Part shown: one piece after another, positions 35,618 through 38,809 of the stretch
How the letters are laid out: each line of letters opens with the position of its first letter
Position numbering within the stretch: position 1 is the first letter of the stretch
Assembly: GCA_039028895.1 (NCBI GenBank)
Contig: JBCCHF010000051.1
Span: 1 to 38,809 of the forward strand
Length of the DNA stretch: 38,809 bases
Source of the DNA: JAHDCJ01 sp039028895
Lineage (GTDB): Bacteria; Bacteroidota; Bacteroidia; Chitinophagales; Saprospiraceae
Reading direction: 5' to 3'
Notes under the pieces: generated by a model
Told to the model about the DNA's origin: nothing
Database searches by the model: none
The model's input: the letters and a program-made list of their open reading frames with translations, nothing else
Program-made: the position numbers and the translations under genes

Positions 35618-35652
35618 TAACCCGGAATAAATCATAGCTAACCCGGAATAAA
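35618..35652 (+). promoter_or_regulatory. 14-bp direct repeat with 21-bp period, possible operator
   Basis: TAACCCGGAATAAA occurs twice (35618-35631 and 35639-35652), two DNA helical turns apart, ending 8 bp before the GTG start of the glycosyltransferase gene. The inverted half TTTATTCC is at 35593-35600. This spacing suits a dimeric regulator acting on the same face of DNA. The regulator is unknown. Confidence 0.45.
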
Positions 35653-35660
35653 CAATAAGC

Positions 35661-36932
35661 GTGTACTTACAAAAACGAGGCCTTTTTCCCCCGTTGATCG
35701 ACAAAAATCCAGAAAATGACTTAAATCTGGTAATTGTCATTCCCTGTCATGATGAACCAGACCTTTTAAGCAGCCTTGAAGCATTAAGAGAATGTGAACT
35801 TCAGCCTGGTTCTACTGAGGTAATTGTCATTATTAACTGTTCTGTATCATCTTCCCCTGAAACCAAGGCTGCTAACCTTAAAACGTATTACAAGACTAAC
35901 GCTTGGGCTAATAAAAATAGTATTGATAAACTGCGATTTTACCCACTATTATTTGATGACCTTCCTCAAAAACATGCCGGGGTAGGATTGGCTCGAAAAA
36001 TAGGTATGGACGAAGGAGTTGCGAGGTTTGAAAAAGCAGGAATAGTCAATGGCATAATCGCCTGTTTTGATGCGGACTCCGGGTGTACCCCAAATTACCT
36101 TTTGAGTATTTATAACCATTTCAACAATAATCCTAAAATCCAGGCTTGCTCCATCTATTTCGAACATCCGCTAGCAGGTGACGAATTTGATGATAATGTT
36201 TATGCTGCTATTGCCAGTTACGAACTTCACCTCAGATATTATATCAATGCCCAAAGATATGCGGGCTATCCGTTTGCTTTCCAGACCATTGGTTCAAGTA
36301 TGGCCGTCAGAGCTGATGCCTACCAGAAACAAGGTGGTATGAACCGACGACAAGCGGGAGAGGATTTTTACTTTCTGCATAAATTCATATCTATTGGTAA
36401 GCTGGACGAATTAAACTCTACAACTGTTTTTCCTTCCCCCAGGCCCTCTCAACGCGTCCCTTTTGGCACCGGAAAGGCTGTTGACGAATTATTGCATTCC
36501 GGTAACGGATACCAGACCTATAATCCAAAAATTTTTGAAGATTTGAAGTTGTTTCTGCAGCAAGTCAAAGAGCTTTATGCATGCGAAACCATAAGACATG
36601 TACTTGGCTGGTCAAAATCGTTGCCCGAGAGTTTTACCATCTTCCTGCAAAACCAGGATTTTTATAATAAAGTCATGGAAATCAAGGCGCATACTGCAGG
36701 TAGAAAAACCTTTACAGATCGACTTTTTCAATGGTTTAACGCCTTTTTATTAATGAAGTATATCCACTTTGCCAGAGACCACTATTATCCTAATATACCG
36801 GTTGATCTTGCGGCGATCTGGTTGTTGGAAACGACGGATAAACTGCCTGTTGGTGCGAAAACAGACGCCAGATCTTTACTTATTGAATTCAGGCGTCTTG
36901 ATCGGCAGGGACTTTGGTCGCCGCCTTCCTGA
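35661..36932 (+). CDS. GT2-type glycosyltransferase
   Basis: A 423-residue protein with a GT2-like (GT-A) fold. The N-terminus is LVIVIPCHDEPDLLSSLEAL (22-41), the metal/nucleotide motif is DADSG (137-141), and the later acidic pair is in RRQAGEDFYFLHK (Glu234, Asp235). No transmembrane segment is apparent, so it is likely cytoplasmic or peripheral. The start is GTG 35661: the frame is closed by an in-frame TAA at 35649-35651, and the reading begins MYLQKRGLFPPL, matching my recollection of this family. Donor and acceptor are not predictable. It runs convergent with the flavoenzyme gene and their 3' ends overlap by 44 bp. The caspase gene is divergent, with a possible operator between. Confidence 0.78.
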   Translation: MYLQKRGLFPPLIDKNPENDLNLVIVIPCHDEPDLLSSLEALRECELQPGSTEVIVIINCSVSSSPETKAANLKTYYKTNAWANKNSIDKLRFYPLLFDDLPQKHAGVGLARKIGMDEGVARFEKAGIVNGIIACFDADSGCTPNYLLSIYNHFNNNPKIQACSIYFEHPLAGDEFDDNVYAAIASYELHLRYYINAQRYAGYPFAFQTIGSSMAVRADAYQKQGGMNRRQAGEDFYFLHKFISIGKLDELNSTTVFPSPRPSQRVPFGTGKAVDELLHSGNGYQTYNPKIFEDLKLFLQQVKELYACETIRHVLGWSKSLPESFTIFLQNQDFYNKVMEIKAHTAGRKTFTDRLFQWFNAFLLMKYIHFARDHYYPNIPVDLAAIWLLETTDKLPVGAKTDARSLLIEFRRLDRQGLWSPPS

Positions 36933-38523
36933 TTTTGGCAGAAAGATCTCTTTTCAAAATGGCTGATGCAGTTAGCATGCCTGATGCCAACGCTCCTCCT
37001 ACACCAGCACTAACGATGTCCTGACCAGTCAAAAACAGATTTTTAACAGGTGTATGTGCCCGCAGAAAGCGCTGGTTGAATCTTTCTGGAACATGATCCA
37101 AACCATATAGTTCACCCTTTTCGTAATGCATAAAATGCTTGGTCGAAAGTGGTGTAGACAATTCGTAATAATCGACTTTACCTTTCAGTTGTGGTAAATA
37201 TTTGTACATCACTTGCAGCAGTCGTTGAGATAAATCTTCTTTTTTGGCATCGTAGGCTTCACCTCTTTTTTTCCACCGTGTATCTTCCCATTCTGTATAC
37301 CAGTCGTATGGCGCGAGAGTGATTATATCGATAGTGCTTTTCCCTGGATAGCGATTAGGCCAATCGGGATCTTTGGCAGATGGAAATGAAAAATAAACGA
37401 CTGGAAATTCGGCTGAAGGATCGTTGATATACCGTTCTACATTCTCGTCATGGTTATAGCTATTTTCAGGATAAACCCAGAGGTTAGGCTTTTCCAGTCC
37501 TAAGGCAGTAGCATCTTCTTTAAAACCTATATAGAGGCAGATGTAGGACACAGAGGGCGTCACTTTGTCAAGCTTATCAGTGAATTTATGTTTAGCCTGG
37601 ATTTTTTCAGGGAGTAATTTGGCGTAAGTATTGATTACTCCGGCACTGCTGATCACTAAAGGTGCTAAAATCTTTTTGCCATCTTCCATCATAACGCCGA
37701 CTGCTTTATTGCCTTCAACGATTATCTCTTTCACTTCTGCACAAACCAAGATATCGCCACCAGCTTCCTTGATAACAGGTGCCACATTTTGTAGGATAGC
37801 TGCTGAACCACCAACCGGGAAGAAACCACCATTCATATAATGGTTTACCAGAATGGAATGCATGATAAAACTACTCTTGCCCGGCGGCAAACCATAGTCG
37901 CCGTATTGTCCGGTAAGTACCCCGATCAATTTTTCGTTGGAAGTTAGTGACTGTAAAACTTCGCGCGTGGTTTTGCGGGAAAATTCAAGCATCCTTTTCC
38001 GCATATTACCGGCAAAAATCCAACTGACTGCCGGAGGCAATGCCTTTTCAGCAAAGAACATTCGGGAAGTACGCTGAGCGGATTTTACAAGGTCTAAATA
38101 TTTGTCAATGGCCTTATGATCTTCTGGGGTATTAAAGTAAGTTTTCAGTTGTTTTTTGAAGTTTTCTTTTCCTTTATGGAATTCGTAGACTTCATCGCCG
38201 AAAATAATCTTGTCATATACTTGCCCCATATCGGCCCACTTGAGGTTACCATTCGTCACATAATCAAACATCTGCCTGATCTGAGAGTTTGGCCGTTCGA
38301 CATCACCAATGTAGTGAATCCCAATGTCCCACTCATAATCTTTCCGCTTGAATATCTGAGTATATCCTCCAGCTGTATAATGCTGTTCGAGAATAAGCAC
38401 TTTCTTGCCTTCTTTGGACAAAAAAGCACCTGCACTCAATCCACCCATTCCAGAACCAATAATTATGGCATCATAAGATGCTTCAATGTTGAACCGATTA
38501 TAAGAGACGAATGACTTGGACAT
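36889..38523 (-). CDS. RetSat/phytoene desaturase-like FAD oxidoreductase
   Basis: A 544-residue flavoprotein with an N-terminal Rossmann FAD motif (IIIGSGMGGLSAG, 21-33; Glu45 after strand 2 in LILEQHYTAGGY) and a C-terminal FAD block LTGQDIVSAGVGGALASGM. The internal region (WDIGIHYIGDVERPNSQIRQ) is typical of retinol saturase / carotenoid isomerase-desaturase relatives (NAD(P)/FAD-dependent). It could act on carotenoids, retinoids or a polyene such as flexirubin, but no pigment genes are in the window, so the substrate is open. Its 3' end overlaps the glycosyltransferase gene by 44 bp (36889-36932). The start is ATG 38523; upstream lie repeat element copy B and the octamer array. Confidence 0.85.
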   Translation of the reverse strand: MSKSFVSYNRFNIEASYDAIIIGSGMGGLSAGAFLSKEGKKVLILEQHYTAGGYTQIFKRKDYEWDIGIHYIGDVERPNSQIRQMFDYVTNGNLKWADMGQVYDKIIFGDEVYEFHKGKENFKKQLKTYFNTPEDHKAIDKYLDLVKSAQRTSRMFFAEKALPPAVSWIFAGNMRKRMLEFSRKTTREVLQSLTSNEKLIGVLTGQYGDYGLPPGKSSFIMHSILVNHYMNGGFFPVGGSAAILQNVAPVIKEAGGDILVCAEVKEIIVEGNKAVGVMMEDGKKILAPLVISSAGVINTYAKLLPEKIQAKHKFTDKLDKVTPSVSYICLYIGFKEDATALGLEKPNLWVYPENSYNHDENVERYINDPSAEFPVVYFSFPSAKDPDWPNRYPGKSTIDIITLAPYDWYTEWEDTRWKKRGEAYDAKKEDLSQRLLQVMYKYLPQLKGKVDYYELSTPLSTKHFMHYEKGELYGLDHVPERFNQRFLRAHTPVKNLFLTGQDIVSAGVGGALASGMLTASAILKRDLSAKIRKAATKVPADQDA

Positions 38524-38570
38524 TATTTATTTTTTATGCGGAGTTAAAAATTTCGCTTTGCTTAATTGTA

Positions 38571-38670
38571 CTGCCTTCGGCATTATTGTCGTTCCTTTGG
38601 TCACTTACTGTTTTGCTCCTTTCAGTCGCATTGTTGTCGGCATCGCCTTACTTGCTCTGCCTTCGGCATT
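38571..38670. repeat. intergenic repeat element, copy B
   Basis: CTGCCTTCGGCATT occurs twice (38571-38584 and 38657-38670), and between them lie TTGTCGTTC, GGTCACTTACT and CATCGCCTTACTTG, shared in order with copy A at 15505-15640. It sits upstream of the flavoenzyme start on the minus strand. No gene was seen in 38524-38809. Confidence 0.45.
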
Positions 38671-38697
38671 GTTTTATTGTTCAAATTTATTTTTCTT

Positions 38698-38809
38698 ACA
38701 ATTCAACAATTCAACAATTCAACAATTCAACAATTCAACAATTCAACAATTCAACAATTCAACAATTCAACAATTCAACAATTCAACAATTCAACAATTC
38801 AACAATTCA
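38698..38809. repeat. octanucleotide tandem array (ATTCAACA)
   Basis: Perfect 8-bp repeats, unit ATTCAACA (rotated form CAATTCAA, reverse TTGAATTG), fill 38698-38809, 112 bp or 14 copies, and continue past the window end. No spacers exist, so it is not a CRISPR array. It is intergenic here; copy number is likely to vary. Confidence 0.95.

Noticed and set aside
38698..38809. CRISPR array
   Set aside because: Units are identical and contiguous with no spacers and no cas genes.
1..38809. tRNA, rRNA, insertion sequence, phage or integrase genes
   Set aside because: No matching cloverleaf, rRNA segment, transposase or integrase motif was seen in any gap or open frame.

Overview
The window looks like a chromosomal segment of a marine or environmental Bacteroidota, most likely of the Saprospirales (Lewinella-like) group; this placement is inference from sequence style. 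The support is: three very large secreted proteins with type IX secretion (T9SS) C-terminal sorting domains; the 'GCMDPTACNY...DDGSC' linker motif common in that group; signal peptides ending in A-Q; TAnnTTTG promoter -7 elements; weak Shine-Dalgarno sites; an Asp-type HemB; and a MORN-caspase. No T9SS machinery, rRNA, tRNA, CRISPR, phage or transposase gene was found.

Layout. 173-2296: a divergent pair, a helical-repeat protein of unknown function (minus) and a DUF1684 lipoprotein (plus), whose starts are about 13 bp apart. 2297-2713: a terminator and a possible frameshifted gene remnant. 2714-6592: a same-strand run of a secreted lysyl oxidase-like protein with dockerin-like and T9SS domains, a hemolysin III/PAQR-type membrane protein and a LamG-fold secreted protein. 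6753-10658: a 1301-residue T9SS cargo protein. 10788-15497: housekeeping genes, glnS, trhO, hemB and a short-chain dehydrogenase. 15663-18009: LtrA-family membrane protein and a fatty acid desaturase (both minus). 18117-23326: a tight three-gene plus-strand operon (Asp-box beta-propeller, phosphodiester glycosidase, lipase-like lipoprotein). 23331-24854: a paralogue of the first gene. 24953-26688: a small secreted protein with a terminator, then a YheT-type hydrolase. 26712-32807: a 2031-residue T9SS protein with six tandem domains of about 88 residues. 33038-33772: a secreted protein with a C-terminal coiled coil, closed by a 22-bp perfect terminator hairpin. 34055-35518: a secreted MORN-repeat caspase. 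35661-38523: a glycosyltransferase and a RetSat/phytoene-desaturase-like flavoenzyme, convergent and overlapping by 44 bp. The window ends inside an octanucleotide tandem array (38698-38809).

Functionally the segment mixes core metabolism (glutaminyl-tRNA, tRNA U34 hydroxylation, heme synthesis, lipid desaturation) with a large cell-surface and extracellular programme. The most interesting item is the lysyl oxidase-like protein: its copper-binding histidines and both residues that form the LTQ cofactor are present, so it may cross-link or oxidise proteins at the cell surface. The secreted MORN-caspase and the tandem-repeat adhesin-like protein are the next best leads. I see no single obvious new multi-gene defence or mobile system; the surprises are mostly in domain architectures and in intergenic repeat structure.
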